Positions 33,416-41,326 of a stretch of DNA of 64,000 bases are shown piece by piece (within the stretch, counting starts at the first letter, position 1; each line of letters starts with the position of its first letter). The notes under the pieces were generated by a model. It saw only the letters and a program-made list of their open reading frames with translations, searched no databases and was not told the DNA's origin. The DNA is from Psychrobacillus faecigallinarum (GTDB lineage: Bacteria > Bacillota > Bacilli > Bacillales_A > Planococcaceae). Made by a program: the position numbers and the translations under genes. Where the stretch lies: positions 66,019 through 130,018 of the forward strand of contig NZ_JACSQO010000008.1 of assembly GCF_014836595.1 (NCBI RefSeq). Direction: 5' to 3'.

Positions 33416-35032
33416 ATGGCAGAAAAAAATAATACTCAAACTTGGGCAATCTTGTTGTTTTCTATTGGAGTTTTTATGGCTGCCCTCGACAATGGGATAA
33501 TCAGTGCTGCTTTGACAACCATCAACAGTTCTTTTGATGTTACTCCAAACTGGGGGGCTTGGGGAATAACTCTTTATACTCTTGGTTTAGCGGTTAGCGT
33601 ACCAATTGTAGGTAAGCTTTCTGACCGTTATGGGCGAAAGCGTCTTTTCATTGTAGAAATTGCTATTTTCGGTATTGGGTCCTTATTAGTTGCATTAAGT
33701 CCTAACTTTACCTTTTATTTAATAGCACGTTTCATTCAAGCCTTAGGTGGCGGTGGTATCTTTATTATCGGAAGCTCTCACATTTTAAGTACACTTCCCG
33801 TTGAAAAACAAGGAAAAGCCTTGGGAATGCTAGGTGGAATGAACGGTATCGCTGCCGTATTGGGACCAAACCTAGGTAGCGTGTTATTAGACCTTACAGG
33901 AAGTTGGCATTTTTTATTCCTCATTAATGTTCCCATTGCAATCGCCCTTGTCATACTTGGCTTTTTAAAACTAGAGGAAACAAAGGATGCAACCGGAGGA
34001 AAATTAGACTTACTCGGAACTATATTACTTTCAATGGCAATCCTAGGTATTATGTATGGATTGACGAATATTGAAGGAGTCAACTTCTTTGAAAGTATAC
34101 TAGAGTTAAATGTTTATGGTTATTTTCTAGCAGGTATTATTCTCTTACTGATACTTATAATCCACGAAAGTCGATTAGAAAAACGTGGTGGTGATCCCAT
34201 TCTTCCAATACGTTTACTATCAAAATCTTCTTACTTATTAACTCTATTAATAGGCGCGTTCTCAGGAGCTCTTTTGGCGGGCATGATTTTTATCCCTGCC
34301 TTTTCAGAGCAAGTACTTGGCATTGCCCAAGAAAACGCTGGATATTGGATGACCCCTCTTGCCCTTGCAGCTGGTATGGGGGCAGCAATGGGTGGTATGT
34401 TTGTCGATAAAAAAGGTCCTATTTTCGCTGTATTATTATCAGGTATTATATCAGCAATTGGCTTTCTACTGTTCCCTATGTGGATTGAAGCAAAATGGCA
34501 ATTCATCATTGCATCCTCTGTAGCAGGATTTGGGATGGGAATTATTCTTGGAGCCCCACTGAATATATTGGCAACGGAGAAGCTAGAATCTGATAAGGGA
34601 ACTGCATTAGCCACTCTTTCCTTAAGCAGACAAATTGGGATGACCATTGCTCCGACTATTTACGCGGGATTTATCGCTAGAGGTTTCAATCAAATACCAA
34701 CCATTTTTCAAAATGACTTCCCAAAAATCTTGCAGGATAATATACGAGAGGCAAATATTAGTGAAGCAGGTCTGATGGAATTTCAGACACTTTCTGCTCA
34801 AGTGACATCTGCTGGGGAAATTATTTCCCAGGAAACTATGTCACAGGCTTTAACTCAGATACAAGACCAAGAACTTTTAGAGGTTATCCAAACAAGCGTC
34901 AATCAAGTCACCACTGTTGCTGCACAGGATGGCTACGGGGGACTATTTTATTCCGCAGTTGTTATTGCGAGTTTAATTATAATAACTACACTTATACTAA
35001 TACCCATCCGGAAACGTAGCTTACAGGGATAA
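33416..35032 (+). CDS. MFS drug:H+ antiporter, DHA2 (EmrB/QacA) family
   Basis: The 538-aa product has 14 predicted membrane helices. Motif C/D1-like FMAALDNGIISAALTTI is in helix 1, motif A GKLSDRYGRKRLFI between helices 2 and 3, and RFIQALGGGGIFIIGSSH in helix 4. Members expel drugs or dyes. The loop before the last helix (about residues 425-505) is long and Gln-rich. GGGGGGAT precedes the ATG at 33416; the longer in-frame start has no ribosome site. Confidence 0.9.
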   Translation: MAEKNNTQTWAILLFSIGVFMAALDNGIISAALTTINSSFDVTPNWGAWGITLYTLGLAVSVPIVGKLSDRYGRKRLFIVEIAIFGIGSLLVALSPNFTFYLIARFIQALGGGGIFIIGSSHILSTLPVEKQGKALGMLGGMNGIAAVLGPNLGSVLLDLTGSWHFLFLINVPIAIALVILGFLKLEETKDATGGKLDLLGTILLSMAILGIMYGLTNIEGVNFFESILELNVYGYFLAGIILLLILIIHESRLEKRGGDPILPIRLLSKSSYLLTLLIGAFSGALLAGMIFIPAFSEQVLGIAQENAGYWMTPLALAAGMGAAMGGMFVDKKGPIFAVLLSGIISAIGFLLFPMWIEAKWQFIIASSVAGFGMGIILGAPLNILATEKLESDKGTALATLSLSRQIGMTIAPTIYAGFIARGFNQIPTIFQNDFPKILQDNIREANISEAGLMEFQTLSAQVTSAGEIISQETMSQALTQIQDQELLEVIQTSVNQVTTVAAQDGYGGLFYSAVVIASLIIITTLILIPIRKRSLQG

Positions 35033-35035
35033 ATA

Positions 35036-35078
35036 AAAAAAGATGGCCATGACTTATACATGGCCACCTTTTTTAATG
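35036..35078 (+). terminator. Terminator after the MFS gene
   Basis: GGCCATG and CATGGCC pair around a 7-nt loop, extended by AAAAAGAT and ACCTTTTTT flanks. Confidence 0.85.
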
Positions 35079-35157
35079 AAGCTGATCGAGTCCCCGATTT
35101 GTTTCTCCTAATAAAGTGAATTAAAGGTTAAATGGATTGGTCGATTCGAGCAAGTAG

Positions 35158-35292
35158 AATTGATTTCCGCTTTAGGCAGGCGCTTTCCGCGGGGGGAGCG
35201 ATAAGCCATCCCCGTCGCTAACGCGCGCGTATGGGATGTCTTATCTGTCTCCCTCCTCCCGCTGGAGTCGCCACCTGTCGCTACAATCAACA
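35158..35292 (-). repeat. Full-length copy of the dispersed intergenic repeat (minus orientation)
   Basis: On the minus strand it runs from TTGATTGTAGCGACAGGTGG to AAAGCGGAAATCA, with the same order of blocks (CGACTCC, GAGACAGAT, GATGGCTTATCGCTC, GGAAAGCG) as the copies at 52203 and 52430. It fills most of the 363-bp gap between the MFS terminator and the EamA gene. Confidence 0.85.
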
Positions 35293-35395
35293 AATAATAT
35301 ATATAATATATAAATGAAAAACAATTACTTATTAAGTTTAACTCTATTTAAAGGTCGTTCAGCTTGAAGAAAAACAGACTAACCTCGAGGTTTGA

Positions 35396-36283
35396 CTAAG
35401 CTTCTATTCCTTCTGGTCCTTGTTGCTTATTTGGTTTTATTAAGGTATAAATGATACCTCCGAAAATTAGTAGGATTCCTAGGGACTGTAGAAATGTTGG
35501 TCGGAAATCTAAGATTAGCGTGTCGAGTAATATAGCCACTACAGGGTCTATAAAGACTAGTGCTGAAATAACACCAGTAGTTAATTTTCTTAAGCTATCA
35601 AAAAATAAATAATAAACAAATCCAGTATGTATCAGGCCAGTGCCAATTATATATAGCCAGTTGGTTGTCGTTAATCCTTGAAATAAAGTGAAATTCAGAA
35701 AAGGCAGTAGGATTAGTATACCTATAGATGTTTGTACAAAGGTCATCGCATAGGCACTTAACTGATTAACGCCCTTACCTAGAAGCATCGTCATAGCATA
35801 ACAAAAAGCAGAGAGAAGCGCCCAGACGAAGCCCGACCCAAGAAAATCGGAAATAGATTGGACCGTATTAATCCCTACAATCAGCATGCTTCCAAGGAAG
35901 CAAATCAGGACAGCTATAAGAGAGTTCCAAGTCATCCTCTCTTTTAAAAATAATGTTCCTAGTAGCAATACAAAGATGGGAGCCAAATTATATATAGTAA
36001 TAGCAATCGTGATAGATGTCACCTCAAATGCTTTGAAAAGAAACACCCAATTTAAAACTAAGAAAATCCCACATAAAAGAATTTGCACTATCTCTTTCTT
36101 TTCCCATATCTCCGTCTTATGCTGACCAGTAATTACCCATAACGCCCCGAGAAAAAGAGTGGCACAGATGCAGCGTACAAATACTAATTCTATGGCTGGT
36201 ATACCGGTCTTCCCTGTAAAGAAACCGATAGAACCAAAAATGGCCATAGACAATGTCATTTTTAGCATTGCCGCTTTGTTCAT
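35396..36283 (-). CDS. EamA/DMT family transporter
   Basis: The 295-aa product has ten predicted membrane helices in two EamA repeats (about residues 6-140 and 150-285), with VFVRCICATLFLGALWVI and the E-R loop LGTLFLKERMTW in the first repeat. DMT proteins export amino acids or other metabolites. It ends in a short charged tail (KPNKQQGPEGIEA). It follows a second EamA gene with a 6-bp gap. Confidence 0.88.
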   Translation of the reverse strand: MNKAAMLKMTLSMAIFGSIGFFTGKTGIPAIELVFVRCICATLFLGALWVITGQHKTEIWEKKEIVQILLCGIFLVLNWVFLFKAFEVTSITIAITIYNLAPIFVLLLGTLFLKERMTWNSLIAVLICFLGSMLIVGINTVQSISDFLGSGFVWALLSAFCYAMTMLLGKGVNQLSAYAMTFVQTSIGILILLPFLNFTLFQGLTTTNWLYIIGTGLIHTGFVYYLFFDSLRKLTTGVISALVFIDPVVAILLDTLILDFRPTFLQSLGILLIFGGIIYTLIKPNKQQGPEGIEA

Positions 36284-36289
36284 ACAAGA

Positions 36290-37195
36290 TCAACCTTTCC
36301 TTGCTTTATTTACTTTCTTATATCCACTTATTTGTTGCATGAGGAAGAAAAATACGCCAACCAATACTATTAACCCGCCAATTATCTGCCATGCAACTAT
36401 ACGTTCACCTAAAATAATTACAGCTAAAATAGTTGCTCCAACAGGCTCCCCAAGAATGCTCATCGATATAGTAGTTGCATTGACATAGTTTAACAGCCAA
36501 TTATTTATCAAATGCGAAATAGTAGGAACAACGGCCAATAAAACAAAAATCCCCCACTCCTTTGCATCATAACCTGTGAATGTAACCGAAGTGATGACAT
36601 TATAGAAAACTAATGCAACGGCTGCAAAGCTAAACACGCAGAAGCTATAAATCCAATGAGAGACTTTTTTTACAGCACTTTGTCCAATCAGCAAATATCC
36701 TACTACTGCAATGACACTTAAAAACGAAAGAATATCTCCTAGTATGGCACTTTTACTAAGTCCGAAATCTCCCCAACCTACCATTACAGCTCCTATAACT
36801 GCAATACCCATAGTCAGCAACGCACTAGAGGTTGTTCTTTCTTTAAAAAGAATCATTCCACCGATTAGGGCGATAATTGGTTGTAGCGCTAGGATAATAG
36901 TAGAGCTAGCCACAGTAGTTAGCTTCAAAGAACCGAACCAAAGGGCAAAATGCAATGCAAGAAACATTCCAGAGAAAAACAACAAATACCATTCTCTTTT
37001 AGAAATTTTCTTAAATTCATTTCTCTTTAACCAGACAACAGGCAACAGCAATAAGCTCGCCAGAATCATTCGGTACATACTTAAAATAGTTGCAGGTGCG
37101 CTTGACCATTTAACAAAAATTGCAGCAAACGAAATAGCTACAATCGAAACAATTAACGGTAACACAATCGACTTAGATGTTTTTTCTTGATTCAC
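36290..37195 (-). CDS. EamA/DMT family transporter
   Basis: The 301-aa product again has ten helices and two EamA repeats: FVKWSSAPATILSMYRMILAS, IALIGGMILFKERTTSSAL and GEPVGATILAVIILGERIVA. The start is GTG 37195 with GGGGTAAG just before it. It is only modestly similar to its downstream neighbour, so the pair may act as two different exporters or as a heterodimer; neither can be decided here. Confidence 0.87.
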   Translation of the reverse strand: MNQEKTSKSIVLPLIVSIVAISFAAIFVKWSSAPATILSMYRMILASLLLLPVVWLKRNEFKKISKREWYLLFFSGMFLALHFALWFGSLKLTTVASSTIILALQPIIALIGGMILFKERTTSSALLTMGIAVIGAVMVGWGDFGLSKSAILGDILSFLSVIAVVGYLLIGQSAVKKVSHWIYSFCVFSFAAVALVFYNVITSVTFTGYDAKEWGIFVLLAVVPTISHLINNWLLNYVNATTISMSILGEPVGATILAVIILGERIVAWQIIGGLIVLVGVFFFLMQQISGYKKVNKARKG

Positions 37196-37369
37196 AATCT
37201 TACCCCATTTATTTTCTTTTCTTATATCCTTTATTATCCTACAATTTATTACTTTATCAATAAAAGAAAAACATTCATTTAAATAAGTGCCTATTCAGCT
37301 TATTTTCTGCAAACTTTAGTACAGGCCTATTATTACGGGATATATATAATTGTTTCATATAAATAAGCA

Positions 37370-37400
37370 AAAAAATAATCCCCTTATCTGGGGATTATCC
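37370..37400 (-). terminator. Terminator overlapping the end of the CorA-like gene
   Basis: ATAATCCCC and GGGGATTAT pair around a 6-nt loop, then a T run on the minus strand; the stop codon lies in the stem. Confidence 0.8.
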
Positions 37401-38831
37401 TAGCCTGTCTCTTTTCCATTTTCTATATTTATTTAACATGCCTTTCCCACCAGTGCTCACAAGTAAAGCAATAGCTAAACCAATTCCACTTAATGCAGTA
37501 ACAAGAGAAATCCATTCAAAGAACGAATATCCAGGTACTTTAGACCAATCCGTGAATCCCTTCCAGTCCTCTATTACTAAGTTCATACCATAAATTCCGG
37601 AAATAGTTGTATAGATAGTTAGCATGAACAATAACATATTATGACGATTGTTTGTTTGATTTTCCTGAGCACGGTATAAATCATCTAGCGTCTTCTTAAC
37701 TTCTATAAAAAGATGATTCAAGTTAAAGGTTTCTCTGAGTAAATGGGTAAGTTCCTTCCCCTCCTGCCTGGCTGAAACCTGTCCAAAGTAATATCTTGAA
37801 TAGAATTTTGAAATAAGCTCAATAAGCTCCTTTACATAATCTTTGTCCTTAGACCAGCTGACCTCACTATGCTCGAACGATAGCTTTAATAGCATAATTT
37901 TATAGTAATAATGCAGCAATAAATTGTAATACATAGTCCCCATAAATTCTTCCATATCTTTTCTATAAGTTTGTTCTTCGTTATTTGTTACTGTCGCCTG
38001 TACGTTCTCAGAAGTAATAGTATATGTATTAGGCGCATAACGATCATATAGACGCTCTTTTACAAAACGTTCTATATAATCGGAGTTAGTACTTGAAATA
38101 TATGGCTCACCCTCTACTCTTCCATCAACCTGAGCCACACGATATAAATGCTCCTGTAAAATTTCTTCGTCCTTTTTAACAACTAAAAAGATGGAGGACA
38201 TCATTCTTGCATCTTCAAAAAATGGAAGACTTCCGTAATACCCTTCTAAATGCTCGTTTCTTATGATAAATGGCTTAACAGATGGACATAAATAATCCAA
38301 TACTAATTGATTAGTTGTTTCAAAAACATAAGAATCGTTAGATATTTTAACTCCCTTTTCCTCCTCTAGCTTAGGCTCCAAAACCCTAAAATGAGAAAGG
38401 AAATGCAAAAAGTCTGAAAGAGTTTCTTGATCTTCCCCTAAAGTACGGATTGTAATAACTCCAATACCAAATGGACAAAGAGTAATATCTACACTATTAA
38501 TAGCAAAATTACTTTTTTGTCCTCTTAGCTTCCAAACAAATTTCTCGTTAATTTCTTTGGAATATCTCAAAAACCCTCTATTCTTTGTTGTTTTTGGAAA
38601 CAGTTTATCTTCAATATAAGGCAAGAAAAATTGACTGAGACGTTCATGACGAATCTTTACTCCTTCTCCATAGTAGCCTGTTTGGAGTTCCTTATTATTA
38701 AGCTCAAAAAATCTAAAGTGATGTCTTTCTAAAGTTTCCATCAATTTCTGTCTCTGTTTCTCATGAAAGGAGAAAGGAAACATATAGGTAACATACGATT
38801 TGTTTATCTCTAATTCCTTTATGTTATTCAT
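37395..38831 (-). CDS. CorA-like membrane protein with YGMN motif
   Basis: The 478-aa product is mostly soluble and has two membrane helices at the C-terminus (about residues 398-420 and 440-465). The first ends in TISGIYGMNL, and Y/G-M-N at this spot is the selectivity loop of CorA magnesium channels; the preceding long helix (RETFNLNHLFIEVKKTLDDL to ENQTNNRHN) also fits CorA. The N-terminal 370 residues do not resemble the CorA funnel I know and are longer. I place it as a distant CorA relative. GGAGGAGG fixes the ATG at 38831. Confidence 0.7.
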   Translation of the reverse strand: MNNIKELEINKSYVTYMFPFSFHEKQRQKLMETLERHHFRFFELNNKELQTGYYGEGVKIRHERLSQFFLPYIEDKLFPKTTKNRGFLRYSKEINEKFVWKLRGQKSNFAINSVDITLCPFGIGVITIRTLGEDQETLSDFLHFLSHFRVLEPKLEEEKGVKISNDSYVFETTNQLVLDYLCPSVKPFIIRNEHLEGYYGSLPFFEDARMMSSIFLVVKKDEEILQEHLYRVAQVDGRVEGEPYISSTNSDYIERFVKERLYDRYAPNTYTITSENVQATVTNNEEQTYRKDMEEFMGTMYYNLLLHYYYKIMLLKLSFEHSEVSWSKDKDYVKELIELISKFYSRYYFGQVSARQEGKELTHLLRETFNLNHLFIEVKKTLDDLYRAQENQTNNRHNMLLFMLTIYTTISGIYGMNLVIEDWKGFTDWSKVPGYSFFEWISLVTALSGIGLAIALLVSTGGKGMLNKYRKWKRDRLG

Positions 38832-38887
38832 CCTTAATCCTCCTCCAATACCTAACCTTAAGATACCACCAACTGCTTTATTTAAAC

Positions 38888-38928
38888 CAAAAAGCAACTT
38901 TACCAAAAAGGGTAAAGTTGCTTTTGTT
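38888..38928. terminator. Bidirectional terminator after the Asn-rich gene
   Basis: AAAAGCAACTTTACC and GGTAAAGTTGCTTTT form a perfect 15-bp stem with a 6-nt loop and T tracts on both sides. Confidence 0.9.
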
Positions 38929-38935
38929 AACTTAA

Positions 38936-39157
38936 TTAAAAGTTATTGTTATTTTCGTTATTATTGTTGTTGTTATTGTTGTTATTATTGTTGTTATTAT
39001 TGTTATTACGATTGTTGTTACGGTTGTTTCTGTCGTTGTTGTTATTATTGTTATTATTATTTAAATTTTCGAAGTTGAATTCATCACCGAATTCGTTGTT
39101 TTGATTGTTATTGTTGTTGTTATTACGATTATTGTTATTACGGTTGTTGTTTGCCAT
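38936..39157 (-). CDS. Asparagine-rich low-complexity peptide (73 aa)
   Basis: About 53 of 73 residues are Asn, in runs broken by Arg, Asp and a central NEFGDEFNFENL. GGGAGGTAAAG precedes the ATG at 39157, and a strong terminator follows the stop, so the gene looks real despite the low complexity. The DNA is an AAT/AAC microsatellite with mixed codons, which argues for selection on the protein and not simple slippage. I do not recognise a family. Asn-rich peptides occur among spore-coat and crust-associated proteins of Bacillales, but that is only a suggestion. Confidence 0.7.
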   Translation of the reverse strand: MANNNRNNNNRNNNNNNNQNNEFGDEFNFENLNNNNNNNNNDRNNRNNNRNNNNNNNNNNNNNNNNNENNNNF

Positions 39158-39221
39158 TTTCTTTACCTCCCCTCTTACCTTTTTAGAATGGGCAAGTAGG
39201 GATGAAATATACGTTTTTCTT

Positions 39222-39665
39222 TTACTTTTTCTGAAAATCCTCTTTACTAAACGCTCTTGCAAATTCCAATTGTGTATCTGTTCGTTGGTAATATCCTGCT
39301 TTGTCTCTTGGATTCATTATTCTAGGCTCCCAAATATGCAGCTTAATGTATTGATGTAAATACATCTCACCGACCATCAATAGAAGAGAAATTATAAAGG
39401 CAGCTCTGCCAACTGGCACAGAAGGGTCGAATAAGTAAATGCCCATTAACCAAACTAACCCAAGTGCAAGTATAAAGTCACCTATTGTCGCTAATATATT
39501 ACCTAGCCTAGGCATTAAGAATATATCTCCTATAAAACCTAAAACCGTCAAAACGATGCTTATAATGAAGACACCCAATAGATTAGCCCCATAATACCCG
39601 CCAAGTACGATCCAAATGATAGCAGTCGTCATAATTAACTTAATGAGAAACGTTTTGAAATACAA
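39222..39665 (-). CDS. DUF2512 (YndM-like) membrane protein
   Basis: The 147-aa product has four hydrophobic helices (about residues 5-25, 28-48, 60-82, 88-105), with IVLTVLGFIGDIFLMPRLGN in the middle, typical of the YndM/DUF2512 family. YndM of Bacillus subtilis is a sporulation-linked protein of unknown role. The start is TTG 39665; a later ATG (codon 12) would cut into the first helix. The soluble C-terminal tail is long and charged. Confidence 0.75.
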   Translation of the reverse strand: MYFKTFLIKLIMTTAIIWIVLGGYYGANLLGVFIISIVLTVLGFIGDIFLMPRLGNILATIGDFILALGLVWLMGIYLFDPSVPVGRAAFIISLLLMVGEMYLHQYIKLHIWEPRIMNPRDKAGYYQRTDTQLEFARAFSKEDFQKK

Positions 39666-39684
39666 CTATTCCACAGCCTTTCAC

Positions 39685-39840
39685 TTAAGTAGATTTTTGA
39701 CTATATGTTTTAGGATCCTTCGCTTGTTTTGCTATCAATTCATTTAACTCATTGTAGGATAAACCAGAATTGGCGTTTTTCCTCTTTACTTCTTCAATAT
39801 CAGTTCCAACAACCGTATATTTTGCGTTATTCCCCTTCAT
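39685..39840 (-). CDS. Small 51-aa protein, possibly spore-associated (gamma-SASP-like)
   Basis: A 51-codon ORF starts with ATG at 39840 behind AAGAGGAG and overlaps the last bases of ctaG. The product begins MKGNNAKYTVVGTDIEEVKR and continues KNANSGLSYNELNELIAKQA. The T-D-I-E-E-V-K-R-K-N-A-x-S stretch recalls the T-N-A-Q-Q-V-R-K-Q-N units of gamma-type small acid-soluble spore proteins, but only one unit is present. The call as a gene is firm from ribosome site and coupling; the family is tentative. Confidence 0.65.
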   Translation of the reverse strand: MKGNNAKYTVVGTDIEEVKRKNANSGLSYNELNELIAKQAKDPKTYSQKST

Positions 39841-40649
39841 ATTAGCTCCTCTTTTCCATTTATAGGTGTAGGATTAATTATCTCAACTTTAGGACGAGTT
39901 TGATTAAACCAATGGTAATAAAGAATGATAATTAATCCTATCTCAATAGCGTCCCCACCGTAATACATAATCATGCCTCCTATTTCCGCTTCTACTTTGG
40001 AAATACCAACCGGAGGATTTGCATATATAAATTTGGACAGGATTGCATGACCAGCTAGAGCAAATATAAAGACTACAGAACGGTAAATATAGCTTTTTCT
40101 ATGCGGTGTTGGGTCAATATAAAGGATAGAAATTGTAAAAAGATATCCAGCTAGGAAAATGTGTATATGAATGACGATATGGAACAATATATTTTCATGC
40201 ATCAGTTCAAATAAACGTGTAGTGTATAATAACCAAAGCCCACCAATATTTAATATAGAGGTAACAATAGGATTTTGAAAAAAGTGAACAAATTTCGTTC
40301 GCAGTAAGCAAGTTATTTTTCTTGAAGCCTTTACAGGTAGGGTTCTTAGGAACAGTGTCATTGGTGCTGATAATGCTATCAATAACGGGGATAGCATCCC
40401 TAAAAACAAATGTCCTATCATATGCACTTCAAAGTCCGTATGCGCCCGCTCTGCAAGTGGCCCTGCTACTGATAGAAGAGCAAGAATAATTCCCGTGATC
40501 AATAACAATGTTCGACGTATCGGCCACCGTTTTTTACTTTTATTGGATTTATATACAGCGACTAAATATAAAAGCAGGAGAAGTACAAAAGGAGCCCCAA
40601 GTATTATTTGTGCAAAATCTAAACTAGTTTGATGAGGATGATCATGCAA
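39837..40649 (-). CDS. ctaG: Cytochrome c oxidase assembly factor CtaG (caa3 type)
   Basis: The 270-aa product has seven predicted membrane helices and the CtaG/caa3 family pattern: HMIGHLFLGMLSPLLIALSAP with conserved His, PVTLFLRTLP-like turn, GLWLLYTTRLFELMHEN, and HIHIFLAGYLFTISIL. It helps mature the copper centre of cytochrome oxidases in Bacillus. No oxidase subunit genes are next to it; its partner is a DUF2243 gene 12 bp upstream. The His-rich start (MHDHPHQ) could bind metal. Confidence 0.9.
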   Translation of the reverse strand: MHDHPHQTSLDFAQIILGAPFVLLLLLYLVAVYKSNKSKKRWPIRRTLLLITGIILALLSVAGPLAERAHTDFEVHMIGHLFLGMLSPLLIALSAPMTLFLRTLPVKASRKITCLLRTKFVHFFQNPIVTSILNIGGLWLLYTTRLFELMHENILFHIVIHIHIFLAGYLFTISILYIDPTPHRKSYIYRSVVFIFALAGHAILSKFIYANPPVGISKVEAEIGGMIMYYGGDAIEIGLIIILYYHWFNQTRPKVEIINPTPINGKEELI

Positions 40650-40661
40650 TACTATTCACCT

Positions 40662-41138
40662 CTACTTTTTTTTACTCGTTTGCTTTAACAGAACTATACC
40701 TACTACAATCATTAAAACTGCCGTTATATTCCACACTAAGTCGTAAGGTAAAATATCCACGTTATATCGAATTTGATGTAAGCCCATGAGCTTGTGTTGA
40801 ATGGTACCATCATACAGTTGAAAAACACCTGCCCCCAAGAATATCCCTCCTAGCCATCTTTTTGGCCAAAATGCTTGGCGGCGATGAAGATCTGCCATAA
40901 GAAAAGCTGAGCCCACGGTAGCAAAGAAACTAAAAGCGTGAAATATGCCATCTGAGACAAGTCCAATGTCTGTGGTAGATTTATCATAAAAGTGATGCCA
41001 ATGTAAAAGTTGATGGAAAATTACTTCGTCTATAAAGGCAACTACCCCTAATCCAAATAGTATTCCCGTCCACATATTCTTGGTAGAAAAATGCCTTTGA
41101 TTTTCCTTATTAAGCGCATTACTTTTTAGCGTCGTCAT
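40662..41138 (-). CDS. DUF2243 membrane protein
   Basis: The 158-aa product has four membrane helices and the conserved FGLGVVAFIDEVIFHQLLHWHHFYDKST block and DGTIQHKLMGLHQIR near the third helix. These histidines are invariant in the family and suggest metal or heme handling. The gene often sits beside ctaG, as here. AGGAGG lies upstream of the ATG. Confidence 0.85.
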   Translation of the reverse strand: MTTLKSNALNKENQRHFSTKNMWTGILFGLGVVAFIDEVIFHQLLHWHHFYDKSTTDIGLVSDGIFHAFSFFATVGSAFLMADLHRRQAFWPKRWLGGIFLGAGVFQLYDGTIQHKLMGLHQIRYNVDILPYDLVWNITAVLMIVVGIVLLKQTSKKK

Positions 41139-41277
41139 AGCGTCCTCCTTTTAGTTTGAAAAGTCTAATTTAGTTTAAGTTTTTCCCTGAAAAGTAGTTC
41201 TTAAACAGACTGCTTGTCAAGGCTCAATCAGTTTCCCTTCAAGTGTTTTGATCATTAAGCCACATCCTTTTTGTCAC

Positions 41278-41318
41278 AAAAAAAAGATGTGAATGACTAT
41301 TTCATTCACATCTTTGCC
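41278..41318 (-). terminator. Terminator after the XRE-AtpD fusion gene
   Basis: AAAGATGTGAATGA and TCATTCACATCTTT pair exactly around a 5-nt loop; eight T follow on the minus strand. Confidence 0.92.
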
Positions 41319-41326
41319 GCTTTTAT

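Noticed and set aside
36711..37190. 159-aa frame opposite the second EamA gene
   Set aside because: Mirror frame of a membrane protein gene, without ribosome site or domain.
38800..39078. 92-aa Tyr/Cys-rich frame opposite the Asn-rich gene
   Set aside because: It is the complement of the AAT/AAC tract and has no ribosome site.
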